A stretch of DNA of 64,000 nt from Serripes groenlandicus (taxonomy: Eukaryota; Mollusca; Bivalvia; Cardiida; Cardiidae): positions 124,001 to 188,000 of the forward strand of contig JASEVX010000321.1 of the NCBI GenBank assembly GCA_031761405.1, read 5' to 3'. A model generated the notes under the pieces. It was not told where the DNA came from. It saw only the letters and a program-made list of their open reading frames with translations, and did no database searches. The position numbers and the translations under genes were made by a program. Position 1 is the first letter of the stretch. Every line of letters begins with the position of its first letter. Of the stretch, positions 1-11,285 are shown in pieces.

Positions 1-180
1 TATTGGCCATGAAGTATATACTTAGCTAGTGCTTGCAACCAGTGAAACGTTTTTGATGATGGTTTTAGGTGCAAGCCCTACATCAGTCACCACTGATTCA
101 GAGTATTACTTTCGCTGCGAAGCGATATTATTCGCATACAAATGTTTCAACGGCCCATTTTAGACGACACAATGACTCTG

Positions 181-295
181 TGTATGTGTGAATACGTGGG
201 TATATGTGTATACGTGTGTATAAATATGTATATGTATATGTATGTGTATATATGTATGTGTGTGTGTGTAAATATATGCATATATACATATTGTG
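181..295. repeat. TG/TATG microsatellite
   Basis: Imperfect run of TATG, TGTA and TG units. It gives a spurious Met/Tyr/Val/Cys-rich frame at 142-369 with no protein character. Confidence 0.85.
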
Positions 296-420
296 ACTAT
301 TTACAATCTGTGAACTTTAATGTGAAGATTGATTTTCAATTTCCATATCATTTTATGTATAGAAACTAGTCCAGTTACTTGTTGTTAACAGTTGATATAA
401 TAAATGTATTCAATTAATCT

Positions 421-690
421 CCGAACGGAGGAAATAAAAAGAATAAATGAGTACTAGTAGTGAGTGTAGGGTAAGATAGTAGTTGTAGCAGTAAGCAGTA
501 AGTAGGATAATATAGTAGTAGTAGTAGTGTAAGGTTGTAGCTGTTAGAAGGGTAGTAGGGTATGCTTTAGTAGTAGTAGTAAATGCACGTAGTGTATTGT
601 GACGTTGTAGGATAAGGTAGTATATATGTTAAGATAGTAGTAGTATAGTGTAAGGTAGGATAACGTAGTAACAGTAAAGGGTAGAGTTGC
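421..690. repeat. GTA-rich low-complexity tract
   Basis: Degenerate GTA/GTAG repeats (runs of GTAGTAGTAGT) over about 270 bp. No coding signal on either strand. Confidence 0.75.
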
Positions 691-716
691 CAAAAATCAA
701 CAACAATACTGCGACG

Positions 717-1350
717 ATGGTTCTCTTTTGTCTCTACTCTCACGACACCGCACGAATAATGAAACAAGCTATCGAGTTGTCGCGAGAACAGCGTCAAATT
801 CACTTGAATATTTCTTCTCCTCGTGTAAAAGTACGAGAAACGGAAGTTGTAATGGCTATGTGAAGTGCTCTCTGGTTGGTCGATATTTGGTCGTGTCCGG
901 ATTTTTAGCCAATCAGCGATCAGGTAATAGGAAATCATTTCTTTTTGTGTCGATATATTCAGTTTTGACGTTGCTGTGTTTTCCGCGGAAATGGTACCCC
1001 TTACGGCAACTCAAATATTAAGAAAACGAAGAGACGGATCAAAATCGGGACGATCATTCGATGTAGCAACTGATGGGCTACACAACGCACACCGAGTGGT
1101 TTCTAAATTCGAAAGACTGTGGGAGGAGATAGTTTTCGCAGGAAAAGCGTATTTTCGCCCGTTTCCATAGCAACGGTGGTTCCTATGGCAACCATACTAC
1201 AAAAGGAACAACTAGAGCCTAGACCCTTCATCCCTACCAAGTTTGGTTGAAATCCGTTGAATAGTTTTGGCGCTACGCTTGCCACAAACAAACAAACTAA
1301 CGGACAGAAACGAAGACCGACTTTAAGGGTCTCTAGAAGAGAGAACCAAT
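717..1350. mobile_element. possible TIR element with retroelement-like tail
   Basis: GGTTCTCT at about 720 reappears inverted (AGAGAACC) at about 1343, so the block may have short terminal inverted repeats, though the match decays quickly inwards. Within it, 1235-1310 reads CCAAGTTTGGTTGAAATCCG followed by an ACGGACAGA stretch, a type of tail common in animal non-LTR elements and SINEs. A 64-codon frame at 976-1170 is not recognised. It could be a single old element or a chance pairing. Confidence 0.3.
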
Positions 1351-1817
1351 AAATCAAACCTGTCTCAGAACTGTTTACATTTGAAGTTTTCAATGTGGAA
1401 GCATATATATATTTAAAATAGTCTGCAGTGCTTAAATTATTTAACTGAGGTATGTTAACTACTTTTCCATCGTTATCTTTTTTATTGCTCTTTGTTTAAG
1501 CATATAAAACATTCAAGTTTAAGTATATTGAACATTCATGTTCAATTTAGTGAAAAGTTTCGATAGATACAAGGTTGCACATACATGAGCATACTCGTCC
1601 CGGTCTATACAGTTAACACACACACACTTTGAAAACGTTGATTAAGCTGATATGATTTCATTCTGATTACTTATACTAAGATTTGGGTGTTCTCCGAACA
1701 TATATGCGTCAGACAACTTAATGTTATGGGAAAAGGAGAAATGGATTATTATAAGCAACTTCTCTTTATCCCACATTTTAAAAGACGTTTGCTGCGGATG
1801 TGTCAAAATCTGTCTGT

Positions 1818-1951
1818 AAACACGCTTTGTGAGAAGGTACGCGTTGGATTTATATGCATCGAGCTAAAATCGTCAAGTTTAATTACGCTTTGTGAGAAGG
1901 TATGCACTGTATTTTATTGCATCGAGCTCGAAAATGAAGTGAAGATTAATC
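1818..1951. repeat. about 65-bp tandem duplication
   Basis: CGCTTTGTGAGAAGGTA followed by TGCATCGAGCT occurs twice, about 65 bp apart. The copies have diverged. No gene is recognised around it. Confidence 0.6.
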
Positions 1952-2088
1952 ACGCTTTTCTGCATAACGTAGTATTTGCCACATTGTTGGAAATCACACG
2001 AGGCGGCTCATATGACACTGAGTTTAATGTCAGTGTAAATGTATATAAGATGCACTGATTGATAATGCTCATTTTCAGTATTTTTACC

Positions 2089-2195
2089 GTATTTGAAAGT
2101 GAAAGTAGAGAATTTGAAAAACCGGTTTTGTCCGGGCCCGATTTGGTCCAAAATGACGATAACAATTTTCGCCTGGTGAATTCTTTCTTGCATAA
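2089..2195 (+). repeat. GGGCCCGATTTGGTCC repeat, copy 1
   Basis: Contains GTCCGGGCCCGATTTGGTCC then AAAATGACG. Related copies lie inverted at 3459-3530 and 4985-5062, with a short piece at 5216-5245. Copy 1 and the 3459 copy also share the TCTCTACTTTCACT segment, so about 65 bp is common. Class unknown. Confidence 0.6.
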
Positions 2196-2884
2196 TGCAT
2201 GACCCCCCTCATTTTCTTTGTATTGTTGAAAGCTTAGAGGTAACTGTTTTCAATGATACATGTATATGGTTTCTACATGACAATTGAGGGCTGAAACTGG
2301 TAGATTTACATTGAAACAAAGAAGTTATTTATTTGGTGTATTGTAACCTCTAACCCGTTCCTTAACTAAAACATATGGCTTGGGCTAATGTAGTTAAAGT
2401 TCACGTTAAGAACTTTTCTGCCAAACTATAAACCAGAGAATTACGTTGGCTTGTTTACAGTGAGTCATGTTCGATTGTGTTTTTTGGATTGGACTTTTCA
2501 TTCCAATCATAAGTCGAATAAGAAATGCTAATTTAAATCACATTGCATTAACGAAATATACCAGCATAGACTTCCATTTAGAAGAACGAATATATGATAT
2601 TCAACATTTTATAGTTTCATGAAGTTCATACAATTCAACTATTTATCAATATCACTTTTGGTTGGTTTGCAAATTTCAATCGAGACAGCTGATTCGGTAA
2701 GTCCAGATTTCTGTTCTCGAAATTCGATTGTTTATTTTGACTGTTCGCATCTTTGTACAGTAGTTAAGGTTTCTGTACTAGGAATGTGATTTAATATTTT
2801 GACTGTTCGCATCCAATGCAATATGTAACGTCGATATATTGAGACTATTGACTCGATACGCCTCAGATTAGCTACGGAACTGAA

Positions 2885-2998
2885 TTGGATTAGGGATACA
2901 GAGTACTGGTGTGGGAAAGCCAGGACACACATGAGAAATTGAGATGGCCGCCGTAATATGACTGAAATATTGTTAAAAGCGCCGTTAAATCAATCAAT
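2885..2998 (+). repeat. SINE 3' portion
   Basis: GTACTGGTGTGGGAAAGCC, then CCGTAATATGACTGAAAT and AGCGCCGTTAAATC, ending in (AATC)n. This is the same 3' core as in the intact SINE at 12516-12787, in the opposite orientation. The tRNA-like head is not recognisable here. Confidence 0.65.
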
Positions 2999-3276
2999 CA
3001 ATTATGCATCTGCAGAAGACTGCTTTTCAAACCAATGAGGCAACAGAGAAATATCAAATATATGGACCTGAATACAATGTTGACTTGTGTAAGACGTTGG
3101 CTTTGAGGCAGGGCATTGACCTCGTGATTTAAAGGTCCCGGTTAAATGTGGGTTCTCGCTCACACAATCAGGCCGAGTTCAGCCTTAGTATCAAGGAAGC
3201 AGACATCGTTAGTGCTAAATAGAAGTTGCAAACTGGTATTTGAACATTCACTTTAAAAGGGAGATAATTTTATAAC

Positions 3277-3464
3277 ATTATGCCATGCTTTTCACACAAT
3301 ACTATGCATTTTGAAACTACTTTATGAATTGTGTAAACAAACATGATGTCAAATTTTTACTTTATAGTAAATCTCAATATGATGATTTAGTAGACTAAAA
3401 CTATTGTTTCATGAATGACATTCTAAGACATTGTTAACCTTGTTATAGATAGTCTTACTGACCA
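3277..3464 (+). repeat. 190-bp dispersed repeat, copy A
   Basis: Closely matches 4706-4896, including AAACAAACATGATGTCAAAT and GACATTCTAAGACATTGTTA. The copies are direct and about 1.43 kb apart. No coding content. Confidence 0.75.
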
Positions 3465-3530
3465 AATCGGGCCCGAACCAAACCGGTGTTTAGCATTCTC
3501 TACTTTCACTCAAGCATTCTCAAATAAATC
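3459..3530 (-). repeat. GGGCCCGATTTGGTCC repeat, copy 2 (inverted)
   Basis: GACCAAATCGGGCCCGAACC followed by TTCTCTACTTTCACT is the reverse complement of the repeat at 2089-2150. Confidence 0.55.
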
Positions 3531-3774
3531 ATTTCCAGTGCATCCTATGCACACTCACAATGCATTCAAACTCAATGTCACATATTCAATGCATTCTGTT
3601 GATGGTATACACTAATTTCTACGCAAACAAAGGTTTTTTAGGGACTATTTGGGTGTAGATCAGGATCAGCAAGTCAGCGGATGTAATTGGCGTAATTTGA
3701 CCTTTCATGAAATCCGGAATTCGCGTATCCAACTGACTTGATTTCTATTCCGGCAAATGTTACCTCCTTAAAAT

Positions 3775-3928
3775 TCACTTTGTAAAGTCATTGGTGGAAG
3801 ACGAATGACTCTTGTCACAGTGAATTGTGTCAAACGTCGGAAAGAATGTTAGCCGAGCTGGGGTTCGGACTCACAAGCCCTTGATTGATAGCCCGCGTCG
3901 CTACCAGCTGAGCTATCAGGGTTTGGTT
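3775..3928 (-). repeat. tRNA-derived SINE, minus strand
   Basis: On the minus strand the head reads ATAGCTCAGCTGGTAGCGAC (A-box type) and later GAGTCCGAACCCC (B-box type). It is followed by a body (ATTGGTGGAAGACGAATGAC on the plus strand) that recurs in the SINE at 45780-46035, so the two belong to one family. The stems of a functional tRNA are not preserved, so this is not a tRNA gene. Confidence 0.65.
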
Positions 3929-3929
3929 A

Positions 3930-4705
3930 CCACTACGGTGAATGGATGACATAACTAGAGTTAACAAGAGGGAAATGAGGCCATGGATCGCTAACCCGAG
4001 AATGTCTTCTTTAATACAAGATCAATATGTACAGGACATTTACTTATTCGGATCAATACAACTAAACGCATTCCCTTTAATTGTGCGTTAGTGTTTCTGG
4101 ATTATAGTAAAAGTACAACATCTCCTAACATCGAAGAGCATGTTTTATTTTTACAAATCAAAATCATTTGAACATACTTTGTAGAGGGTTAGTCTCACTA
4201 GGACATTTTTGCCAAATCATCTTCAAGTTAGACAAGCACTTTGAACGTTTTGTCATTTTATCCCTTTTCTGATAATACTAGGATTGCATGTTTTTCCCCC
4301 AAAAAATCAATATGGCTTGACCAATATATTTTGGTAGAGACTCATTTGAGGTACATTTCTACTAACTTATGTTTCAAATTAGACAAACACTTTGAGAGAA
4401 ATTTTCAAAATATTGTCATTTTAGGTTTTCGTAGAAATGAATGTATAACCATCACCAGAATGCATTCAATATATGAGCCAACCCATGGGAAAACCAACAA
4501 TGTAGTCAAATTTGACCTTTCCACTTATTTGCATATTCTGAATCTATAAGCTTTTACCATGATAATGTTATCAGTTTTATGCGACAAAACAACGTCGACG
4601 TATTTTCCTGATCTTCTGATCTTTCCCTGGAGTATTGCCCACAGAGCAAATGGGATGAGAAGGGTCAGAGTTATACGGGCACTGAAGCTACACGAATTCC
4701 GACAT
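3930..4705. other. no gene seen
   Basis: AT-rich sequence. The short frames at 4241-4549 and 4559-4759 have no recognisable domain, initiation context or splice structure. The stretch around 4190-4400 faintly resembles the spacer text of the hairpin-terminated repeats (GACAAGCACTTTGA), but I cannot assign it. Confidence 0.4.
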
Positions 4706-4896
4706 TATAACATTTTGTCATGCTTTTTAAACAATACTGTGCATTTTGGAACTACATAATGAATCTTGTAAACAAACATGATGTCAAATTTTTACTTCAT
4801 AGTAAATCTGAATATGATGATTTAGTAGACTTAAACTATTGTTTCATGAATGACATTCTAAGACATTGTTAACCTTGTTATAGATAGTCTTACTGT
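4706..4896 (+). repeat. 190-bp dispersed repeat, copy B
   Basis: Direct copy of 3277-3464 with scattered substitutions. It ends just before CTTACTGTGGCG. Confidence 0.75.
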
Positions 4897-4984
4897 GGCG
4901 CTATATACAGACAACAGTTGAAATATAGGAACTACAAACAAAAAGGCTATACCCAGGATGAGAAATTGGAATATTTTGGAATAT

Positions 4985-5245
4985 GGGGTTCATGCATTAA
5001 GCAAGAAATAACTCACCAGGCGAAAATGGTAACCGTCATTTTGGACCAAATCGGGCCCGGACAAGCGTTTCTCATGTAGAACACCATATATCATTGAAAG
5101 AAATTACCTCTAAGCTTTAAACAATCCAAACAAATGGGAGGGGGGATGGAGGGGGTTGTGGGAGGGGGATGGGGTTTTGTGGGAGGGGGGGGGGGGGGGG
5201 GGGGGGTTGAAATGGTTACAGTCATTTTGGACCAAATCGGGCCCG
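4985..5245 (-). repeat. GGGCCCGATTTGGTCC repeats flanking a G-rich tract
   Basis: TTTTGGACCAAATCGGGCCC occurs at about 5038 and again at about 5224, on either side of the G-rich tract. The first copy also carries CACCAGGCGAAAATGGTAAC, seen reversed at 2150-2185. Confidence 0.55.
5113..5206 (+). repeat. G-rich tract with a 22-G run
   Basis: Several GGGG/GGGGG blocks lead into an uninterrupted run of 22 G at 5185-5206. The complement encodes a meaningless poly-proline frame. It has strong G-quadruplex potential and its length is error-prone in sequencing. Confidence 0.85.
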
Positions 5246-5780
5246 GATCAATATGAGACGACCTGTTAAAGGAAGTCATCAGATCTTAACGAGCAATTCC
5301 TACTGCAGAAAGTGCACAACTAAATGGGGGTATTTACGTTACAGTAATGTTAGAAATAATAAATTAAAACAAAAATATATTAACTAATTTAATGTTTTAC
5401 CTTCTACATGTACACTTCCAATTTATACCCTCGACGTATTTGCATGGTTTTAAGAATTGTTGTACTTCGGCCGAGCGTCTAAGCCCACTCGGCCATGTTT
5501 TGTTGTTTATATGAAGGTGTTAATAAGTATTTAAAAAAGAAAATGACCTGACTTTAAGAGGGAGGTAGTTTTCTATTTCCAGTACAAAAACATCTAAATA
5601 TTGATCATTTACGCTTCATTTTAAATGGGAAGACATACCCAGTAAGCCAAATTTTGAACATTTTCATGTTTTTCAATTGATTTTTGTTCAATATTTATTT
5701 CCAAAAGTTTTGAACTATTTATTACTTACATTGTTGTCTTTATTAGCAATATTTGCAGAAGTTTCAACATTTCAAAATTG

Positions 5781-5996
5781 TAATCGATCCAGATCAGCCT
5801 GCGCACTCCGCGCAAACTAATCCGGGCCGACACATTCCGTCTCAGGGGGGCGGGGGGTGGGGGGGGGGGGTTAAAAGTATAGAGTAATGATTCCAGAAAC
5901 AGAAAATCCACACGAAACGTGTTTGTCCGGGTTAGTCTGCGCGGAATGCTTAGGCTGATGTCAAGACTTTACGCAGAATCCACAATGTTGGTTTTT
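5781..5996 (-). mobile_element. TGAGCC-type MITE, minus strand
   Basis: The minus strand carries AACCAACATTGTGG near the right end and the family's internal text: GGATTTTCTGTTTC, GAGACGGAATGTGTCGG and a GCGCAGGCTGATC-like motif. Both extreme termini are lost. A G-rich expansion (about 5845-5870) sits where other copies have CTATCCCCCTGAGACGG. Confidence 0.75.
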
Positions 5997-6581
5997 GGAA
6001 CATAAAATCTGCATGCTGTGCTAAATACTTTGTATTTAGGGTATCTGATTGATATCGAATCACGTGATGAGTGGGTTCTGCATTTAGGATTTTCTACACA
6101 AAAGTTTAAGTCTCCAGGAAGGAAACATCGAGTGTGATTAATAAAGGCTGAGAGTTGTTTTCACAGTCAATTTTAAAACATAAGTTTAAACAAAGTTTAA
6201 AACAAGCTCGGACATTGATTCTTTGAGACGATTAACAAATCATTACGTCTTCCACTAATTAGTTTAGTGTAGTTTAAGTGAGAAGGTAGCCAGTTACCTG
6301 GGAAGTAAGTTGTGTTACTGGTACGAGAAACCTAGTAAACACAAGGTTAGGACACTGATCCTCATGATAAAACTGACACACTGTTGAAAGCGTCATTAAA
6401 CTCTTATCAAGCAACACAGAGTTGGGTTTAATATATGGTCTATTTATACAGGTAGGTAGTGCTTTGTATAGTAATCATGCGAGAAAGCCTGGGTCCAATT
6501 CCACAAATATTACTTAGCTCTAAGTAATGCTTAAATACTTAAAAGCCTATTACAACAGTTTTGTTTCCCTAACATTTTGCA

Positions 6582-7075
6582 AACAAGAGGGCCATGATGG
6601 CCCTAGATTGCTCACCTTAATTATGCAATGTGATTTCTAATGCAAAACACATCAAGACAATTATTCTGACAAACATTATAAATGCAACCTCAAGAGTATT
6701 GACAGGATTTGCATTCATGTGACCTAGTGTACCTATTTTAATTTACCTGATATAACCCATATTCGAACATGGACTAGATAGTATAAAGACAAACAATCTA
6801 ACAAAGTTTCAACTTGCTCAAAGTAAAAATGCAGCCTCCGGAGTACATTCAAACTTGGCCTAGATATCATTAAGAAAAAAATTCTGACCAAATTTGAAAC
6901 TGCTGAAGCAAAAAATGCGGATTCTACAGTGTTAACAAGATTTTCCTTCCACTTGGACTAGTGGCCTACTTTTTTAAAACTCATGACCAATATTCGAATT
7001 TGGCATACATATTACCAAGACAAACATTCTGATAAAGTTTAGAACATACTCAAGTTAAAGTTCAGAACCTTTAAA
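6582..7075 (+). mobile_element. terminal-hairpin element, 5' part only
   Basis: Starts AACAAGAGGGCCATGATGGC, where GGGCCATGATGGCCC is a palindrome, followed by TTGCTCACCTTAATTATG. It then enters the internal repeats (AACATTCTGACAAAG-like text, TATTCGAA, TTAACAAGATTTTCCTT). There is no GGTGAGCTAA end, so it is 3' truncated near 7075. The first 90 bp closely match the element interrupted by the LINE at 31.4-38.3 kb. Confidence 0.8.
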
Positions 7076-7138
7076 TCTGGAATGGGACTAAATCCGTTTA
7101 CACTATCGTCTCAATCCACAAACGAGGTAATCTATATG

Positions 7139-7368
7139 TTAACCCTTTCCCTCATACGACAATTCTGCAGCAGACGACTTTGAACATATTTTGTCAAATA
7201 ACGGAAAATCTCTATAATTGAATGGATAAACTATGAATAAAAGTGGAAAACATTGTGACAAAAGGAGAAATTGCACGTTTTGTGCAATTTCTTCTTTTGT
7301 CACTATGTTTTCAAAAATCCGTCTGCTGCAGAGGCGTCAGAAAGCGTCTAAATAAGGGAAAGGGTTAA
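7139..7368. mobile_element. TTAA-flanked MITE (CCCTTTCCC ends)
   Basis: TTAACCCTTTCCCTCATACG at the left and AAGGGAAAGGGTTAA at the right give inverted ends bounded by TTAA on both sides. Inner inverted motifs are GCAGCAGACGAC and GTCGTCTGCTGC. The centre is a hairpin (GAAATTGCACG/TTTTGTGCAATTTC). TTAA target duplication with CCC-type ends suggests a piggyBac-derived non-autonomous element (inference). About 220 bp. Confidence 0.85.
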
Positions 7369-7707
7369 ATGAGGTAGACATGAGCGATAATATGTTTAAC
7401 TAAAATGAACAATTGCTCATGATGAGCAAGTTTTCCTTTTGCTACAATGTTTTCATCTTTGTTCAATTTAATGCTTTCATACAAAGTGATTTACCATGTA
7501 TTTTGTTCATGTGTTTTGAAAGTCGTCTGCTGCAGATCAATGTACGTGGGGAAGGGTTTAATTGTAGGTGTATCCCGTTAATACCTGGTATAAAACACTT
7601 GTGACGTGCCGTGGAAATGATCGGCAGATGTCCAACGAATTTAATTGATTATGTTTTTAGATTTGCTAATGCGCAGTAACAGTTACGTATTAGAATGTTC
7701 CGCCCTT

Positions 7708-7937
7708 TTAACCCTTTCCCTCATACGGCAATTTTGCAGCAGACGACTTTGAACATATTTTGTTAAGTAATGGAAAATCTCTATAATTGAATGGATAACC
7801 TATGACTAAAAGTGGAAAACATTGTGACAAAAGGAGAAATTGCACGTTTTGTGCAATTTCTTCTTTTGTTACTATGCTTTCAAAAAGCCGTCTGCTGCAG
7901 AGGCGTCAGAAAGCGTCTATATGATGGAAAGGGTTAA
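7708..7937. mobile_element. TTAA-flanked MITE
   Basis: Near-identical to the copy at 7139-7368, from TTAACCCTTTCCCTCATACG to GATGGAAAGGGTTAA. It has the same central hairpin and CGTCTGCTGCAGAGGCGTC arm. Confidence 0.85.
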
Positions 7938-7977
7938 ACGATCTTGGTCTAAATTGTAACCAAATCCTTTGTAACTT

Positions 7978-8215
7978 AGCCCTTACCCTAAAACAGACGA
8001 CTTTTAAAAACAGACGCCTCAGTAGCAGACGACTATTGAAAACATAGAATCGAATGTTAAACTTGCTCCCAATGAACAAGTTCTCAATTTGCCACAATGT
8101 GTTCAACTCTTTTCAAATGAAATATACTTTCATATATAGAAATTTTCAATATTTTTGGCAACATGTTTTCAAAGATGTCTGCTGCAAATTTGTTGTATGT
8201 TAGCAAGGATTAACA
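7978..8215. mobile_element. diverged TTAA-family MITE
   Basis: Contains CAGACGAC arms, a central TTGCTC...GAACAAG hairpin remnant and GTCTGCTGCAAATTTGTTGT at the right. The ends have decayed (CCCTTACCCT; GGATTAA). Confidence 0.65.
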
Positions 8216-8263
8216 GTTAACCTCTGATGTTTATAAAGGAACAATCTTATTGGAATTTTTCAT

Positions 8264-8445
8264 TAACTCTTTTCCGAATCCAGACGCTTTCTGACGACTC
8301 TACAACAGACGACTTTTCAAAACATTTTCTCCTTCTGCCACAATGTTTTTAACTATATCCGATAATCAAATATTTTTTTATAAAAAAAGATTCAATAATG
8401 TTCCTTGTTGCTTTGAAAGTCGTCTGCTGCATATATCTTTTACCG
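8264..8445. mobile_element. partial TTAA-family MITE
   Basis: Starts TTAACTCTTTTCCGAATCCAG, then CAGACGCTTTCTGACG and CAGACGACTTTTC. The right arm is GTCGTCTGCTGCATATATC, after which the end is lost. Confidence 0.65.
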
Positions 8446-8639
8446 ATTTGCAAATTTTCATTATTAAAAGGGCAAGAGAATGTTTTTAGCTGAGAGAAAT
8501 ATGTGTTTTCATACAGGAACAGCAAAGGAAGAAAACGGACTAAGTTGCGATTTACCGCAGCGACACCAGGTGCACGGCTTTTGAAAGCCAACTCGCCGTT
8601 TTTAATACAGAATATCAGTTTTACGGCTGCCTAATTGTT

Positions 8640-9355
8640 ATTTGGACGGTGACTGCTCTAGTGAGAGAGTGCTGATGTACAGGTTGGTCTCAGTCCTAAT
8701 GTTCGCATATATATAAACACCGTGACCTCATAGTGCCTTATCTGGCTCACGGTTAATGTTAATCAGTTCGACAGCTACAAAAGAAACATTCTTTGCCGTC
8801 TGTCAACATAATTCATTAATCAAACTTGGATATAAAGGGGGCTTTTTGAAAGTTATCAGTCCATGTTTATTCCAGATTATTTTTTAGCAAGTTTCATTAT
8901 ATAATTAGAGATCACCATTGCGACTCCGTAAGTGTTTTTATAGAATTTATAATTTTACTTATATTAAGTCTAGTATTAGCAATGACTTGTACAAACTTGC
9001 AATATTTAAGTATTTATTTATATACTTATATGTCTATTGGATTTATTCATTTATTCATTTATTTTATAATTCAATCACTTGAACAACAACTTAGGACCAG
9101 TTCAAATTTGTTTATTTTTTAGTTACCAATGTTACTATTCCAGAAAAATCTGACAAGGTTATCATTATAATACATGTAGTTATTAAGTGGAGGTTTGTGG
9201 CCGCAGTACAGAAATGCTAGGGTGTGTCCCTAAGGCTCCTAGCAGTCTGTAAACACTCCACCAGCCGAGAGAAGGTCTTACTTGTTTTCCTTGCCAACTT
9301 AAATAATCCTTAGCGAACTATTTAAGAACTTAAACATGTTATTAAATTTGTAACA
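8640..9355. other. no gene seen
   Basis: AT-rich sequence with a TATATATAAA stretch at about 8707 and no coding frame of note. A TGCTAGG...CCTAGCA pairing lies near 9210-9240. Nothing functional can be supported. Confidence 0.4.
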
Positions 9356-9360
9356 TACCA

Positions 9361-9545
9361 ACGCAATACGCAATACGCAATACTAGATGTTGCCATAACA
9401 CAATGGGCAACATCCTATACCATTAATTTTACGCAACTAATGCAATACTAACACAAGGGGCAACATCTTAGACCCTTATTTTCCCTGCTATCGCAATACT
9501 ATGCGTTACCAGAACACAATGAGCAACATCCTAGACCATTATTTA
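9361..9545. repeat. about 60-bp imperfect tandem repeat
   Basis: About three units with the shared words ACACAATGGGCAACATCCTA, GACCATTATTT and CGCAATACTA. The block begins with CGCAATACGCAATACGCAAT. Confidence 0.65.
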
Positions 9546-9826
9546 TCCCCCCGCCTGTAGTCAAACAATTCCCTGCCGGGTATGAAGCGTAAGCATCGCC
9601 ACCAGTTGCAAGTTAGCTACAAGCAGTATTAGGATTACAATGCCATACATGAAGAATGTTATCTACAAGTAAAACCAACTCTCAGCCGGCAGAATTTTTC
9701 CTGCGACTGAAATTAACTCTTGAAATGTATAAGTGTCTGTATAGGTTTCAATTCATGACTAAACGATTGTTTTAACATTCTGGATTAACTGTGAAATGTT
9801 TTGTTCGATCTGCAGTTTCTGTCGTA

Positions 9827-10020
9827 TTCAATCCTGAGTATAGCTCCCCTCTTGTATCCTGCCTTGTTTGTTTAGGATGTTGTAGCGCATGACGTCCATA
9901 TTTGCTCGGTTTGGTCGCAAGATAGTTGTTGTCACAGCATGTGACCAGCATCCGCATTGTATGAGTGTCCCTTTAGAAGCCATGACGCCTGATGAAATAC
10001 TGTTAGGAGATCCTGCAAAT
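9827..10020 (-). CDS. possible terminal exon, unrecognised
   Basis: On the minus strand a pyrimidine/AT-rich TATATTTGCAG precedes an open frame of about 62 codons that ends in TGA at about 9828. It includes the residues MASKGTLIQCGCWSHAV. The acceptor-like start is the only gene-like feature. I recognise no domain, find no partner exon, and the codon pattern is not persuasive. It may be chance. Confidence 0.2.
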
Positions 10021-10382
10021 ATATAGAAAAACAACCAGCAGCAGTAAACTGTAAAAGGCGCTCTAAATCACAAAGGGGGATGGGAGGGTGGGTTTTTTCT
10101 TAAATCCTGCACCTTGCTTCTATGGAATTCTAACAGGAAAGGAAGTTGGAACTAGCCAGTTCCCAGCTTCCCTCTCCCTTACCATTAGGGTCCTGATTGC
10201 TGGTAACCAGCCACCCAAAAACTCTTGGGAAAAAAAGCTGAGGAGTTCCAAATGAGCCCAAACATGGAACCACCTCTTGGACAATGGAAGTGAAGTATGT
10301 TGGAATCAAAGAGCTGATAGCTACAGCCCAGAGGTGATTTCCAAAAATAAATGGTGTTATGAATTAGTAGATTCATAACACG

Positions 10383-10383
10383 T

Positions 10384-10423
<40 letters not shown>

Positions 10424-10462
10424 TCTATTTCTTTATTTCTTTATTTCTTTATTCATTTATAT
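10383..10462. repeat. (TTTA)n microsatellite
   Basis: About 12 TTTA units grading into TTTC units. Confidence 0.95.
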
Positions 10463-10536
10463 AACATTTAGCCAAACTGATCTGAAATTTATAATAATCG
10501 TATAGACAGCTTTGATTTCTAGACATAACTTTTCAA

Positions 10537-10729
10537 CCAGCGCAGGCTTACCCGGATAGATACTTTTCGCCTCCTGTGAATTTTCTGTTTCATGAATCAT
10601 TACTCTATGCCTCTATCCCCCTGAGACGGAATATGTCGGCCCGGATCAGTCTGCGCGGACTACGCAGGCTGATCTGTGTCGATACATTACGCAGAGGACA
10701 CACTGTTGGTTTTCTCGAGGGACGACTCA
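10537..10729 (+). mobile_element. TGAGCC-type MITE, 5' truncated
   Basis: Begins at CCAGCGCAGGCTTACCCGG and runs through TTTTCGCCTCCTG and GAGACGGAATATGTCGGCCC to the right terminus GTTGGTTTTCTCGAGGGACG. It forms the left half of a block duplicated at 11372-11834. Confidence 0.8.
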
Positions 10730-10762
10730 ATTATCACAACGGCAAGACTAACTCCCTCTTGA

Positions 10763-11027
10763 ACCGCTTCGATGGTGTAGTGGTAGAGCGTCCGACTCGG
10801 ATATGCTGGTGGTCATGGATTCGATCACCGGCCGGGTCATATCAAATACTTTAAAAATGGTAGTAATAGTTGCCCTCTTGGGCGCTCAGGGTTGCTGGTT
10901 GGCATGACGTGTGACTGGCTGGTGTCAGGGTAAATGGACAAGAAGTACTGGTTACTTACCCAGGAAACCCCGTAATATAACTGAAACGTGTTGAAAGCGG
11001 CGTAAAACACCACTCAACCAAACCAAC
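10763..11027 (+). repeat. tRNA-derived SINE
   Basis: Head: GGTGTAGTGGTAGAGCGTCC (A-box type) and GGATTCGATCACCGG (B-box type). Body: AAAATGGTAGTAATAGTTGC and CTGGCTGGTGTCAGGG. The 3' core is CCGTAATATAACTGAAACG then GTTGAAAGCGGCGTAAAACA. The core belongs to the shared molluscan SINE tail. Pol III boxes are visible, but stems are not tRNA-grade. Confidence 0.8.
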
Positions 11028-11285
11028 TCCCAATTGCGTTTCCCGGTTTCCACGTACCAGTTCTACGAACCAAACATGTAAAATATAAACACAATTTAAC
11101 AGTACTCGCGACGTTTGTGTGGAAAATCCCAAATGCCTTGGGTACGAGAGGCCGAGGATCTACCATTGTACCACAGTCTTCCAATTAAGATGCAAGATCC
11201 TGTTAGATGTTATAATGTATTTTTTGTAAATTTATTTTTGAAACATGCCACTGGTGGATTGTTTGAGTGATTGATCTATAGATAA

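Noticed and set aside
142..369. Met/Tyr/Cys-rich small protein
   Set aside because: Translation of a TG/TATG microsatellite.
5091..5279. Poly-proline protein frame
   Set aside because: It is the complement of the G-rich tract, with no domain or conservation signal.
5726..5911. Second proline-rich frame
   Set aside because: Translation across a MITE with a G-rich expansion.
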